Source: Nocardioides sp. Soil805
Lineage (GTDB): Bacteria; Actinomycetota; Actinomycetes; Propionibacteriales; Nocardioidaceae
DNA: 64,000 nt
Direction: 5' to 3'
Assembly (NCBI RefSeq): GCF_001429625.1
Contig: NZ_LMSU01000002.1
Span: forward strand, 372,001 to 436,000
The position numbers were made by a program, and so were the translations under genes. Positions 17,585 through 26,613 of this stretch are shown here, piece by piece. The notes below the pieces were generated by a model. The model made no database searches, was not told the DNA's origin, and saw only the letters and a list, made by a program, of their open reading frames with translations. Position 1 is the first letter of the stretch; every line of letters begins with the position of its first letter.

Positions 17585-19120
17585 ATGTCCAACCAGATCC
17601 GGCCCCTCCGACGGGTCATCGAGCCGGGTGATGACGTCGTGCTGGAGATCGCCGTGGACGCCGACGTCACTGCGTACACGTGGGTGGTCGTCGCCCGACG
17701 ACCTCGACCGGGAGGCGACCCGGTCGCCGCCCACGGCTGGCGGCCGAAGTCAGGCACCCGGCGGCCGCCCACCTCGACCTCGGTCACGGCGTCCCCCGAG
17801 CTGACCGAGGGCAGCTATCTGGTCCGACTGCTCGCGGGGAAGCCGGCCAGGGAGGCCGACCTGTCGTCGTTCCTCTCCTCGGCCGAGCTCCTCGACAGCG
17901 ACACCTTCACCGTGACGAGCGCCAGCGCGGCGGACGGGTCGGATGTCGCGAGCTCCGGGCCGGCCTTCGGGTCGAAGCCGTACCTCGCGTTGCGGGACGC
18001 GGCCCGCGAGCGCGTCGGCGAGATGACGGTGAGTGACTTCCGCGACCTCCTCCCCTCGAGGTTCGTCGCGGGCCTGCCCGCCAACGACACGTTCTTCCGG
18101 TTCCCGAAGCTCGCGGGCCCGCCCTCGGACCAGCGTCCGTGGCCCCTTCCAGCGGTCGAGCTGATCTGGAGCTACTGGCTCGAGGAGGGCATGCTCGTCC
18201 AGACCATGGACGCGATCGTGGCCCGGTTCCAGAACCGTCGGCAGCCGGGTCGCGACCCGCTGGCCCGCTTCGACCTCACCCCGCTGCTCCCGCTCCGCAA
18301 CCGCCTGTGGGGTTATGCGGAGGACGAGGTGCACCGGCTGACCGTGCGTCGGCGCGCCGCCGAGTACGAGTACGAGTACGGCCTGACCCTGCTCGGACGG
18401 GGGCCGGCCCGCCCGGACACCCCCGTCGAGCGCCGCAGCCGTTTCGTCGAGGCGTTCCACCAGGTGCTGCACCTCGGGCAGCGGTTCTTCGAGGCCATGG
18501 ACAACCTCGCTCTGCAGTCAGACGGGTTCCCGCTGTGCCTGGCGCTTCGCGACTGCCACCTGATCCTCACCCATGGCACGCACAACCAGTACGGCGAGAT
18601 GGCGGTCGCCTCACGTGCAGAGCTCCTCGTGATCCAGCGCCTCCTCGGCGAACCCGAGCTGCGGCAGTTCCTCGGCGGTCGATCGATGACTCCGTACCCC
18701 GAACCGTGGATGGACCGGGTGGACGCGATGAGGAGCATCCAGGGCTGGGGCGAGGCGAGCATCGTCCACTTCAACGACCTGGCGACCATCGGCGAGCAGC
18801 TGGTCCTCACGATCAGGCTCGGCGCCTGGGCCGATCCCACGGTCGGCGCCAGGGAGGCCGTGAGCTGGGCCCAGGCGTTCCGTCCGGAGATCCAGGGCTA
18901 CATCGCCGCCTATCGCGCCGCCACCGGTGTCGACCTCGCCCGTGAGCCCAGCGCCGAACAGCCCGCGACGCGCCTGGCGCGCCGCCGCGACGGTGCGGGA
19001 GACGACGGGCAGCAGCGCGAGCGCCGGCTACGCGATGCACGCCAGCGCGCCGAGGAGCTCCGCGCGCTGGCCGACGAGATGGAGGCGGAGGCCAATCGCC
19101 ACGACCACGAGCCGCACTGA
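17585..19120 (+). CDS. Unrecognised 511-aa protein with beta-sandwich-like N-terminus and C-terminal coiled coil
   Basis: I do not recognise this protein. Residues 1-120 look like an Ig/beta-sandwich domain ('GDDVVLEIAV...YTWVVVARR', 'GSYLVRLLAG'). Residues about 130-460 form an aromatic-rich helical core with motifs that read as conserved: AVELIWSYWLEEGMLVQTM, EYEYEYGLTLLG, ILTHGTHNQYGEM, PYPEPWMDRVD and VHFNDLATIGEQ. The last 50 residues are Arg/Glu-rich coiled coil (RERRLRDARQRAEELRALAD). There is no signal peptide or membrane span. AAGGGAG precedes the ATG. It lies downstream of the AlkZ-like gene and could share its transcript. An enzyme or structural component are both possible. Confidence 0.8.
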   Translation: MSNQIRPLRRVIEPGDDVVLEIAVDADVTAYTWVVVARRPRPGGDPVAAHGWRPKSGTRRPPTSTSVTASPELTEGSYLVRLLAGKPAREADLSSFLSSAELLDSDTFTVTSASAADGSDVASSGPAFGSKPYLALRDAARERVGEMTVSDFRDLLPSRFVAGLPANDTFFRFPKLAGPPSDQRPWPLPAVELIWSYWLEEGMLVQTMDAIVARFQNRRQPGRDPLARFDLTPLLPLRNRLWGYAEDEVHRLTVRRRAAEYEYEYGLTLLGRGPARPDTPVERRSRFVEAFHQVLHLGQRFFEAMDNLALQSDGFPLCLALRDCHLILTHGTHNQYGEMAVASRAELLVIQRLLGEPELRQFLGGRSMTPYPEPWMDRVDAMRSIQGWGEASIVHFNDLATIGEQLVLTIRLGAWADPTVGAREAVSWAQAFRPEIQGYIAAYRAATGVDLAREPSAEQPATRLARRRDGAGDDGQQRERRLRDARQRAEELRALADEMEAEANRHDHEPH

Positions 19121-19375
19121 AGGAGGATCCGGAGGCGGAGGGCCATGCGCTCACACGACCGCCCAGCACCGGGAGGCTGGACCTCTAACGCCGGCTCGCC
19201 GGCCAGATGAAGTGGCGCCGGTGCCGATCTGTGTCGATGAGGCTTCAGTGTCCTGAGGCGAAGCTGGATCGTGCTCGAGGGCCAGGACTCCATCTGCGTT
19301 GACCCACCGGCGCACGGTGAGGTCCGGCCGTTCGCAGTGCTGTGACACAGCCCATCGAGTCGGTACCGTGACCGC

Positions 19376-19693
19376 ATGCGTCGTTGGACGTGGTGGTTCG
19401 GAATGTCATTGGGATCCCTGCTCGTGGCGGCCGGTATCGCAGAGACTGTCCGACTGCTTCGAACCGGCGATGGCGGCCTGTGGTTCTGGCTTCCCACGCT
19501 GGTCGGCGGTGGTGCCCTCGTTGTCGCGGGGACTCTGGTCTTCTCGCGTAGCCCAGGTTTGGGACGTGTCCTCACCTGCGCTGGGTGCGTACTCGGCATC
19601 CTCCCCACGATGTGGACCCTCATCGTGCCTGTGCTGTTGATCGTGCTCGCCGTGCTGAGCATCAAGCAGGCAGCGGCGACGATCGAGAACTAG
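19376..19693 (+). CDS. Small membrane protein (105 aa)
   Basis: Hypothetical protein with three or four hydrophobic spans (about residues 5-25, 36-56, 60-75 and 78-96) and almost no soluble part. Base composition is visibly less GC-rich than neighbours, as in the 255-bp stretch 19121-19375 before it, where I see no convincing gene. This suggests less-constrained or acquired DNA. The function is not assignable. It is convergent with the histidine kinase gene, 29 nt away. Confidence 0.6.
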   Translation: MRRWTWWFGMSLGSLLVAAGIAETVRLLRTGDGGLWFWLPTLVGGGALVVAGTLVFSRSPGLGRVLTCAGCVLGILPTMWTLIVPVLLIVLAVLSIKQAAATIEN

Positions 19694-19722
19694 TACGACG
19701 GGCGCCCAGGCGGCCGAGTGGG

Positions 19723-21111
19723 TCACCGACCCGACGACCCGAGCGGCAGCCGGACGCGCACGACCGTGTCACCGGGTTTCGGATCGACCGAGATCTCCCC
19801 GCCGTGCCGCTCGACGATGATCCGGCGGGAGATGTCGAGCCCGAGCCCCGTGCCGCGACCCACCTCCTTGGTGGTGAAGAACGGCTCGAAGGCGTGGGCG
19901 GCGACGTCGTCGGTCATGCCCGGGCCGGTGTCGCCGATCTCGACGACGACGGCGTGCTCGTCGGCGTACGTGCGGACCGTGAGCGTCCCGCTGCCCTCCA
20001 TGGCGTCGACGGCGTTGTCGATGAGGTTGGTCCACACCTGGTTGAGCTCGCCGGGGGAGGCCTCGACGAGGGGCAGGTCGTCGGCGTACTCCCGTCGCAC
20101 GACCACGCCGTCGCGGAGCTTGTGGCCGAGCATGATGAGCGTGCTCTCGAGGCCGTCGGTGACCTTGACCTGCTGCACGGTCGCGCGGTCGAGCTGGGAG
20201 TAGGACTTCACGGCCGAGACGAGGTCGGAGATGCGTCGCGTCGCGTCCTGGGCCTCGGCGATCAGCGAGGTCATCGTGACGGCGCTCGCCACCCAGTCCA
20301 GGCCGGCCTGGAGGGCCGCCCCCTCCAGCGACGCGGCGGCCTGCTCGCACCAGGCGAGGTCGGCGCCCGCGGCTGCCAACGCCGGCGCGATCACCCAGTC
20401 CCGGTCGATGTCGTGCTCGACCAGCCAGGTCGAGATCTCGTCCTCGCGGTCGGCGAGCGCCACCCCGGTCGGGGTGGGTGCGCCCGCGATGGTGCGGCGC
20501 AACGAGTCGAGGGCGACGAACTGGGCCGCCGTGATGGACTGCGCCGCCAGTCGTTGCAGCGAGTCGAGCAGGTGGTCGCTGCTCTCCTGGAGCGCACCCA
20601 CCGAGCGGACGGCCGCCGAGGCGGGGTTGTTGATCTCGTGCGCGAGCCCGGCGGCCAGGGTGCCGAGGGCCACGAGTGCCTCGCGCTGGCGGGCGTTGTG
20701 CTCGATGCGTCGCGCCGTGCCGATGAGGCCGCGCAGCAGGTGGACGGCGAAGGGGAACCACGCCTCGCCCAGCGAGCCCAGCTGGTCGGCCCGCAGCCGG
20801 AAGACCCGGGCCGGCTCCACCACGCGGCCGCTGCCCATGTAGATGCCGTGCTCGTCCCACGCACGGAAGCCGCCCGCCCACTGGCCCGGAGTCTCCATCG
20901 TGGCCATCACGGCCTCCTCGTGCCCGATCCGGCGGACGAGGTCGATCCGGCCGTCCAGCAGCACCCACCAGTCGTCGGCGGGTCGGCCCTCGTCGAAGAG
21001 GTGCTCGCCCGCGGCGAAGGAGAGCTCGTCGCCCGCGCCGGCCAGCTCGGCGACCTGCTCGTCGGTGAACCCGTCGAGCAGGCCCAGGGCCCGGAGCTCG
21101 TCGTGCAGCAT
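19723..21111 (-). CDS. Cyclic-nucleotide-binding-domain sensor histidine kinase (462 aa)
   Basis: N-terminal CAP_ED (cyclic-nucleotide-binding-like) domain, residues about 10-125 (LSFAAGEHLFDEGRPADDWWVLLDGRIDL). A linker and HisKA follow with the phospho-His in GLAHEINNPASA, then HATPase (NLIDNAVDAM, GDTGPGMTD, GTGLGLDISRRI). The ATG at 21111 and a GTG at 21114 both touch the upstream stop, so the kinase is coupled to the response-regulator/reductase fusion. The two probably form a two-component pair with an enzyme as output. CAP_ED domains in such kinases may bind cyclic nucleotide or act only as a structural sensor; the Arg/Glu cNMP contacts are not clearly visible. Confidence 0.9.
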   Translation of the reverse strand: MLHDELRALGLLDGFTDEQVAELAGAGDELSFAAGEHLFDEGRPADDWWVLLDGRIDLVRRIGHEEAVMATMETPGQWAGGFRAWDEHGIYMGSGRVVEPARVFRLRADQLGSLGEAWFPFAVHLLRGLIGTARRIEHNARQREALVALGTLAAGLAHEINNPASAAVRSVGALQESSDHLLDSLQRLAAQSITAAQFVALDSLRRTIAGAPTPTGVALADREDEISTWLVEHDIDRDWVIAPALAAAGADLAWCEQAAASLEGAALQAGLDWVASAVTMTSLIAEAQDATRRISDLVSAVKSYSQLDRATVQQVKVTDGLESTLIMLGHKLRDGVVVRREYADDLPLVEASPGELNQVWTNLIDNAVDAMEGSGTLTVRTYADEHAVVVEIGDTGPGMTDDVAAHAFEPFFTTKEVGRGTGLGLDISRRIIVERHGGEISVDPKPGDTVVRVRLPLGSSGR

Positions 21112-22766
21112 CACGTGCTCGCCAGGTAGCGGTGCACGAGGTAGACGGACATGGCGCCCTCGCCGACGGCGGAGGCCACGCGCTTCATGCTGTCGAGGCG
21201 GACGTCCCCCGCGGCGAAGACGCCCGGCACGCTCGTCTCCAGCGCGTACGGTCCGCGCTCGACCGGCCAGCCGATCTCCGGTCCCGGCGGCAGGTCCGGC
21301 CCGGTGAGCACGAAGCCGCGAGCGTCGCGCGCGACGGCGTCGCCCAGCCAGTCGGTGCGCGGGGCCGCGCCGATGAAGACGAAGACCCAGCCGGTCTCGA
21401 CCTCCTCCTCGGCGCCGGAGTCGCGGTGGGCAAGCGTGATCGCCTCGAGGTGCCCGTCCCCGCGCGCGCCGACGACCTCGGTCCGCAGGCGTACGTCGAT
21501 GTTGGCGGCGGCGAGGATGCGGCTCACGAGGTACTGCGACATCGACGCCTCGAGGCTCGCTCCCCGGACCACGAGGACGACCCGCTTGGCGAAGCGGGCG
21601 AAGTTGAGTGCCGCCTGGCCCGCGGAGTTGGCTGCGCCCACGACGTACACGTCCTCGCCGGTGGTCTGGCTCGCCTCGCTCGCGGTGGCCCCGTAGTAGA
21701 CGCCGCGTCCGACGACGTCGTCGGCACCGGGTGCGTCGAGCCGCCGGTAGGAGACGCCGCTGGCCACGAGCACGGCGCGGGCCTCGATGTCGCTCGACCC
21801 GTCGAGCAGTACGGCGCGCACGGGTCCGCGCGTCTCGAAGCCGACCACGTCGCGGGCCAGCACCATCTCCGCGCCGAAGCGGGCGGCCTGCGCCACCGCG
21901 CGGTGGGTCAGGTCGGCGCCGGAGAGACCCTTGGGGAAGCCCAGGTAGTTCTCGATCGACGCGCTCTGCCCGGCCTGTCCGCCCGGCGCGTCGCGCTCGA
22001 CGACCACGGTCAGCAGGCCCTCCGACGCCGCGTAGACGGCGGCCGCGAGCCCGGCCGGCCCGGCACCCACGATGCACAGGTCGTAGAGCTGCCGCTCGGC
22101 GCTCGTGCGCAGCCCGAGGGCGTCGGCGAGCGCGACGGTCGACGGGGCGCGGAGCGCCACCCCGTCGGGAAGCGCCACCACCGGCAGGTCGTCGGGGCCC
22201 GCCCCCGCCAGGTCGAGGAGCCGGGTGGCCTCCTCGCTCTGGTCGACCTCGAGCCAGCGGTAGGGCACGTGGTTGTGGGCCAGGAACGACTTCACGTCGT
22301 GCGTGTGCTCCGACCAGCGGTGGCCGACGACCCGGACCTCGGAGTCGCGGTCGGGGTGGGCGTGGGTCCAGTCCCGGAGGAGCTCGTCCAGCACCGGGTA
22401 GAGCCGCTCCTCGGGAGGATCCCACGGCTTCATCAGGTAGTAGTCGAGGGCGATGTCGTTGATCGCCTGGATCGCGACATCGGTGTCGGCGTACGCCGTC
22501 AGCAGCAGCAGGCGGGAGTCGGGCGACTGCTGCCGCACCTCGCGCAGCACCTCGATCCCGGTCATCCCCGGCATCCGCTGGTCGGTGACCACGGCCGCGA
22601 CCGGCCGGTCCTTCAGCACCAGGTCGGCGACGAGCTCGAGCGCCTCACGCCCGGAGGTCGCCCGCACCACCCGGTAGTCCTCGCCGTAGCGGGCCCGCAG
22701 GTCCCGCGCGACGGCCGCGACCACGGCCGGGTCGTCGTCGACCGCGAGGATGGCGGGCTTGACCAT
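21111..22766 (-). CDS. Response regulator-thioredoxin reductase-like flavoprotein fusion, CxxC missing (551 aa)
   Basis: Residues 1-130 are a receiver domain (LAVDDDP acidic pair, VVTDQRMPGMTG with the phospho-Asp, LLTAYAD, MKPWDPP). A short thioredoxin-like spacer (about 150-225) precedes a thioredoxin-reductase-type FAD/NADPH module: CIVGAGPAGLAAAVYAASEG, GGQAGQSASIENYLGFP, then VVGAANSAGQAAL for NADPH, and VFAAGDVRLDSMKRVASAVGEGA at the end. Where thioredoxin reductase carries CxxC (usually CATC), this protein has YYGATASEA, so dithiol chemistry is not expected. It probably reduces or signals through FAD and NAD(P)H. It is coupled to the histidine kinase downstream. Confidence 0.88.
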   Translation of the reverse strand: MVKPAILAVDDDPAVVAAVARDLRARYGEDYRVVRATSGREALELVADLVLKDRPVAAVVTDQRMPGMTGIEVLREVRQQSPDSRLLLLTAYADTDVAIQAINDIALDYYLMKPWDPPEERLYPVLDELLRDWTHAHPDRDSEVRVVGHRWSEHTHDVKSFLAHNHVPYRWLEVDQSEEATRLLDLAGAGPDDLPVVALPDGVALRAPSTVALADALGLRTSAERQLYDLCIVGAGPAGLAAAVYAASEGLLTVVVERDAPGGQAGQSASIENYLGFPKGLSGADLTHRAVAQAARFGAEMVLARDVVGFETRGPVRAVLLDGSSDIEARAVLVASGVSYRRLDAPGADDVVGRGVYYGATASEASQTTGEDVYVVGAANSAGQAALNFARFAKRVVLVVRGASLEASMSQYLVSRILAAANIDVRLRTEVVGARGDGHLEAITLAHRDSGAEEEVETGWVFVFIGAAPRTDWLGDAVARDARGFVLTGPDLPPGPEIGWPVERGPYALETSVPGVFAAGDVRLDSMKRVASAVGEGAMSVYLVHRYLAST

Positions 22767-22778
22767 GGGGCGCCTGCC

Positions 22779-24377
22779 TCAGAGCGGGGAGTGGACGAAG
22801 GGCAGGAACGTGTTGACCAGGTCGAGCTGGTCGTCGAGCCACCCGAGCAGGCTGAGGGTGTCGCTGATCGATGCGGGCGGGTCGCCGAGGAGGGTGTCGG
22901 ACCGCAGCAGCCGCTCGAAGTCGACCCGCACCGGGCCGGGACGGGGCTGCCCGAGGCGGTCGGTGAACTCGACGCCCGCGAGCTCCATCACCGTGATCAC
23001 CTCCTGGGCGAGGATGCCGTAGGCGCTCGTCGTGGGGTGCACGCCGTCGAGGGAGAACAGGCCGCCGTCGGTGCGACCACCCGGGCCGGACCGGAAGAAC
23101 CGGGTGTTGGGCACCGGGTCCAGCGCCCGGAGCGCGGGGGGCAGCTCGTACGGCGTCCACCACGTCGGCCGCGCCCACGGGCTGTTGATGTAGCGCCGGG
23201 TCGCGAGCCGGTCGAGCAGCGACCCCATGTCGAACAGGTACCAGTCGAGGCCGTCGCGGCGGGCGGCGGCGACGGAGGCGATCATCGTCTCGTTGTAGGC
23301 GTCGACGGCGGAGTCGATCGCGCGGGCCTCGTCGCCGGTGATGTGCGGGTCGCGACGGGGGTCGAAGTCGTCGTCGGTGATCCAGGGCCGGGTGTAGTAG
23401 GGGAAGTACCGCGACTGCGGCCGGACCTTGCGGAAGGTGCCGCGGGCGATCGGGGCGATGGTCACCGACGGGACCGTCGCGATGATGACGTGCTGGGCGG
23501 CCACCCCGCGCAGCTTCTCCTCGAGCAGCGCCCAGTCGGCGGCGAACGCACTCGGACGCCACAGGTTGCAGCCGACACGCGCCGCCAGGCGCTGCTCGGC
23601 CGAGAGGTCGTCGTACCCCTCGGGCGTCCACGCCGGCTCGAGCGAGACGACCGCCCCGAGCGCGTTGTTGGAGCCCAGGACGACCACCAGCGTCTCCACG
23701 CCCTGGCGGGATCCGGCCATCTCGGTCACGGCCTCCAGCACGGTGCGGCCGCGGTTGCCCTTGCGGGCCCGCTGCAGGACCGGCCAGGCCGCCCGGTCCT
23801 GGTGGTGCTCGATCAGCTGCGCCAGCGGGTCGTCCTTGGTCGGGCGGCCCAACCTGGCCGCCACCTTGGTCGAGGTCAGGAGCTGCGGGTCGAGCACGTC
23901 CCACCCGTAGACCGCCATGTTGTGGAACGGTGCGCCGCCGGGCGGGGTCCTCGCGCCGTCGCCCCGCTCCCAGAAGTCCTCGACCCCGTCCATGTAGGAC
24001 CGCAGCCACAGGGCCGCGGTCACGATCTCCCAGAAGTCCAGGTGCGCGCCGAACCGCTTCTCGAACGCCCGCGCCAGCCGCTCCAGGTCCAGCGGCAGCC
24101 CGCCGGGCCCGCGCGGCCACTCGTACGTCGGGAAGGTGAACTGCTCGGCGGTCAGGCCGAGCTCGTAGGCGGCGATCGCGGGCCACGACAGGTCTGTGCG
24201 GTGCACGGCGGCGCTCATGAACCCGTGGGTGAGGGAGTCGCCGATCGTGACCAGCCGGTGCTCGGCCGCGACCGCTGCTGCGCGCGGCACCTCGATCCCG
24301 AGGGTCGGGTCGGTCACCGGCTCTCGGGGACTCGTGCGGATCGTGACCTCGTCCGGTGTCACCCGTGAGCTCGCCAT
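22779..24377 (-). CDS. SGNH/GDSL-type hydrolase (532 aa)
   Basis: Serine esterase family: block I VTIGDSLTHGF with the catalytic Ser, block III VVLGSNNALGAV (GxxN), and block V LDGVHPTTSAYG carrying Asp and His. It is much longer than a minimal GDSL lipase (about 200-250 aa): insertions rich in aromatic residues lie between blocks, and no signal peptide is evident. The natural substrate is unknown (ester or acyl). It lies 12 nt upstream of the response-regulator/reductase fusion in the same direction, so the three genes from 24377 down to 19723 look like one operon. Confidence 0.82.
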   Translation of the reverse strand: MASSRVTPDEVTIRTSPREPVTDPTLGIEVPRAAAVAAEHRLVTIGDSLTHGFMSAAVHRTDLSWPAIAAYELGLTAEQFTFPTYEWPRGPGGLPLDLERLARAFEKRFGAHLDFWEIVTAALWLRSYMDGVEDFWERGDGARTPPGGAPFHNMAVYGWDVLDPQLLTSTKVAARLGRPTKDDPLAQLIEHHQDRAAWPVLQRARKGNRGRTVLEAVTEMAGSRQGVETLVVVLGSNNALGAVVSLEPAWTPEGYDDLSAEQRLAARVGCNLWRPSAFAADWALLEEKLRGVAAQHVIIATVPSVTIAPIARGTFRKVRPQSRYFPYYTRPWITDDDFDPRRDPHITGDEARAIDSAVDAYNETMIASVAAARRDGLDWYLFDMGSLLDRLATRRYINSPWARPTWWTPYELPPALRALDPVPNTRFFRSGPGGRTDGGLFSLDGVHPTTSAYGILAQEVITVMELAGVEFTDRLGQPRPGPVRVDFERLLRSDTLLGDPPASISDTLSLLGWLDDQLDLVNTFLPFVHSPL

Positions 24378-24522
24378 GCCTCCACCACCCCTCCCGTCGG
24401 ACCAGCGTCCTCCCGGGACACCGTGCGTGACAAGGGGCGAGGCGGGGGATGCCGGCGCCGCCCGGTCGGGTCAGCCCGAGTGCGCCATGGACGGGGTTTC
24501 CCCCGAGTGCCACCGTGGGGCC

Positions 24523-25887
24523 ATGACACGCATCGATGCCGACTACCTCGTGGTGGGGGCCGGCGCGGCCGGGATGGCCTTCACGGACGCGCTGGTCGAC
24601 CACTCCGACGCCCGGGTGGTGCTGGTCGACCGCCGCTCCGGTCCCGGCGGGCACTGGCAGGAGGCGTACCCGTTCGTCCGCCTGCACCAGTCCTCCGCCT
24701 TCTACGGCGTCGCCTCGACCCTGCTCGGCGGGGGCCGGCTCCAGGAGCACGGCCCCGAGGCCGGCCTCCAGGAGCGCGCCTCCCAGTCAGAGATCGTCGG
24801 CTACTTCGACCGCGTGCTGGCGCGGATGCTCCAGACGGGACGCGTCGACTTCCACCCCAACAGCGAGTACGACGGGGACCGCACGGTCGTCTCACGGATC
24901 TCCGGCGCGCGGTTCGAGGTCCCCGCGTCGTGCCGGATCGTGGACGCGCGCTACCTCGCGCCGAGCATCCCCGCCGAGACCCCGCCCCCCTTCGACGTCG
25001 GCGCCCGGGCGAGCGTCCTGCCGGTCAACGACCTGCCGCGGCTCGAGGAGGCGCCCAGCCAGTACGTCGTGGTCGGGTCGGGCAAGACGGCGACGGATGC
25101 GTGCGTGTGGCTGCTCGGGCGCGGGGTGGACCCGGACGCCATCTGCTGGGTGCGGCCTCGCGACCCCTGGATGTACAACCGGGCCCTCATCCAGCCGGAC
25201 CCGGCGATCTTCCTCGGCATGGCCGCCGACCTCATGCAGTCTGCCGCCGGGTCGGCGTCGCTCGAGGAGCTCTTCCTCCGCCTGGAGGAGCAGGAGATCA
25301 TGCTGCGCATCGACCGCGACGTGACGCCGACGATGGCCAAGACGCCCACCCTCGCGACGTGGGAGCTCGAGCACCTGCGGACCATCGAGGACGTCGTACG
25401 ACGAGGGCACCTGCGCAGCGTCGAGCGCGGCCGCCTCACTTTCGCCGACGGGTCGGTGGAGGTCGCCGACGACGCGGTGGTCGTGCACTGCGCCGCGGAC
25501 GGGCTCAAGTACCCGCCGCTGGTGCCCGTCTGGCGTCCCGAGGCGATCACCGTTCAGCCGATCCGGTCGGGCTTCCCGTGCTTCGGTGCGGCGCTGACCG
25601 GCTACGTCGAGGCGACCCGCACCGACGACGACGAGAAGAACCGGACCTGCTCGCCGTCACCGTACGGCGACTCGCTGGCCGGGTGGGCCCGGATGAACGT
25701 CCTGGGGACCCGCTCGTCGATGGCCTTCTCCGCCGAGGCGGACATCAGGGAGTGGGGGAACGGGGTGGCGCTCAACCCGGTCCGCGTCCCCGACGGCTAT
25801 CCCGCGTCGCCGGTGCTGGACGACGCCCGCGAGCGGCTGGCGGCGTACACCGGTCCGGCCCTCGAGCGGCTGGCGCACCTGATGTGA
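24523..25887 (+). CDS. FAD/NAD(P)-binding monooxygenase-like protein (454 aa)
   Basis: N-terminal dinucleotide loop YLVVGAGAAGMAF (GxGxxG, residues 8-20) with VVLVDRRSGPGGHW, then a second pyridine-nucleotide loop YVVVGSGKTATDAC near residue 185. The fold resembles the flavin-containing monooxygenase/NAD(P)-binding group, but the FMO fingerprint is not evident, so the reaction is uncertain. The length is ordinary. The start at 24523 follows CCGTGGGGCC. It is divergent from the SGNH operon and ends just before a strong hairpin. Confidence 0.75.
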   Translation: MTRIDADYLVVGAGAAGMAFTDALVDHSDARVVLVDRRSGPGGHWQEAYPFVRLHQSSAFYGVASTLLGGGRLQEHGPEAGLQERASQSEIVGYFDRVLARMLQTGRVDFHPNSEYDGDRTVVSRISGARFEVPASCRIVDARYLAPSIPAETPPPFDVGARASVLPVNDLPRLEEAPSQYVVVGSGKTATDACVWLLGRGVDPDAICWVRPRDPWMYNRALIQPDPAIFLGMAADLMQSAAGSASLEELFLRLEEQEIMLRIDRDVTPTMAKTPTLATWELEHLRTIEDVVRRGHLRSVERGRLTFADGSVEVADDAVVVHCAADGLKYPPLVPVWRPEAITVQPIRSGFPCFGAALTGYVEATRTDDDEKNRTCSPSPYGDSLAGWARMNVLGTRSSMAFSAEADIREWGNGVALNPVRVPDGYPASPVLDDARERLAAYTGPALERLAHLM

Positions 25888-25889
25888 GT

Positions 25890-25918
25890 CCGTCGCTCCC
25901 GGTGACCGGGAGCGACGG
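25890..25918. terminator. Bidirectional hairpin terminator
   Basis: A perfect inverted repeat with 14-nt arms (25890-25903 and 25905-25918, sequence CCGTCGCTCCCGGT and its complement) begins 3 nt after the stop of the upstream gene and lies between convergent genes. There is no T-run on either side, as is common in actinobacteria. Confidence 0.65.
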
Positions 25919-25953
25919 CGCACGAGGTGGTACCAGCCGGGTGTCAGGCGGGG

Positions 25954-26346
25954 TCAGGCGGCGGCGAGGGCCTTGGCCTTGACCTGGTCGAACTCGGTCT
26001 GGGTGATCGTCCCGTCGTCGAGCAGCTTCTTCGCCGAGGCGATCTGGTCGACGCTGGACCCGCCGCCGCCGGCGACCGACCGCACGTAGTCGGCCTGCTG
26101 CTGCTGGATCGCCCTCTGCTGCTCGATGTTGCGCTGCGTCATGCCGTTGCCGCGGGCGATGAGGTAGCTGAAGACACCGATGAGGGGCAGCACGATGACG
26201 AACAGGCACCAGACCGTCTTGCCCATCCCGCCCAGGTCGTGGCTGCGGAAGATGTCCGCGAAGATGTAGAAGAGGCACATGATCCAGGCGAAGAAGATGA
26301 AGAACTCGAACATGGCGAGCAGGAACGACCCGTTGTCGTCGAACAT
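25954..26346 (-). CDS. Membrane protein with PLDc_N-like and SHOCT domains (130 aa)
   Basis: Two hydrophobic spans (about residues 8-30 and 43-62, with WCLFVIVLPLIGVFSYL) resemble the PLDc_N/cardiolipin-synthase N-terminal membrane module. A Gln-rich linker follows, then a C-terminal SHOCT motif (ASAKKLLDDGTITQTEFDQVKAKAL in outline), a short oligomerisation element. RBS GGGAAGG lies 7 nt upstream of the ATG at 26346. The family role is unknown; many actinobacteria carry several copies. Single gene. Confidence 0.82.
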   Translation of the reverse strand: MFDDNGSFLLAMFEFFIFFAWIMCLFYIFADIFRSHDLGGMGKTVWCLFVIVLPLIGVFSYLIARGNGMTQRNIEQQRAIQQQQADYVRSVAGGGGSSVDQIASAKKLLDDGTITQTEFDQVKAKALAAA

Positions 26347-26522
26347 GTGACTGCCTTCCCGGTGATGAGTGCTGAGCGGAGGGCTCAGTCGCACACGTGT
26401 TGTGCCCTCCCATTCGAGCGCTTCCGGCGGGCCGGGACCTCATCCGTCCCGGATGACTGTCCCCAGCCACCACGGACTCCCGGAGTGATGCGCACCGGAC
26501 ATCGCCGGATACAAATTCGGGC

Positions 26523-26553
26523 TTGGACAGGCATCGTCGCAGCGCCCTAGCGT
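26523..26553 (+). promoter_or_regulatory. Putative promoter of the D-glucarate operon
   Basis: TTGGAC (26523-26528) and TAGCGT (26548-26553) are separated by 19 bp, about 60 bp before the first start codon. The 150 bp upstream, back to the SHOCT gene, show no gene; an AT-richer ATACAAATTC lies at about 26510. The spacer is slightly long, so this is tentative. Confidence 0.35.
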
Positions 26554-26613
26554 GACGCGAACCGGCCACGAGCCGGTTCCCTGGTAGCTCCGCGACGACG
26601 AGAAGGACGCCTC

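Noticed and set aside
19151..19348. A 65-codon minus-strand frame (MSQHCERPDLTVRRWVNADG...) in the gap before the small membrane protein
   Set aside because: No RBS, no recognisable domain, and the region is low-constraint; it could be a gene remnant but I cannot support it.
21132..24368. A 1078-codon open frame on the plus strand opposite the REC-reductase and SGNH genes
   Set aside because: It is the antisense shadow of two well-supported genes in very GC-rich DNA; its translation is His/Asp/Gly/Arg-rich with no domain.
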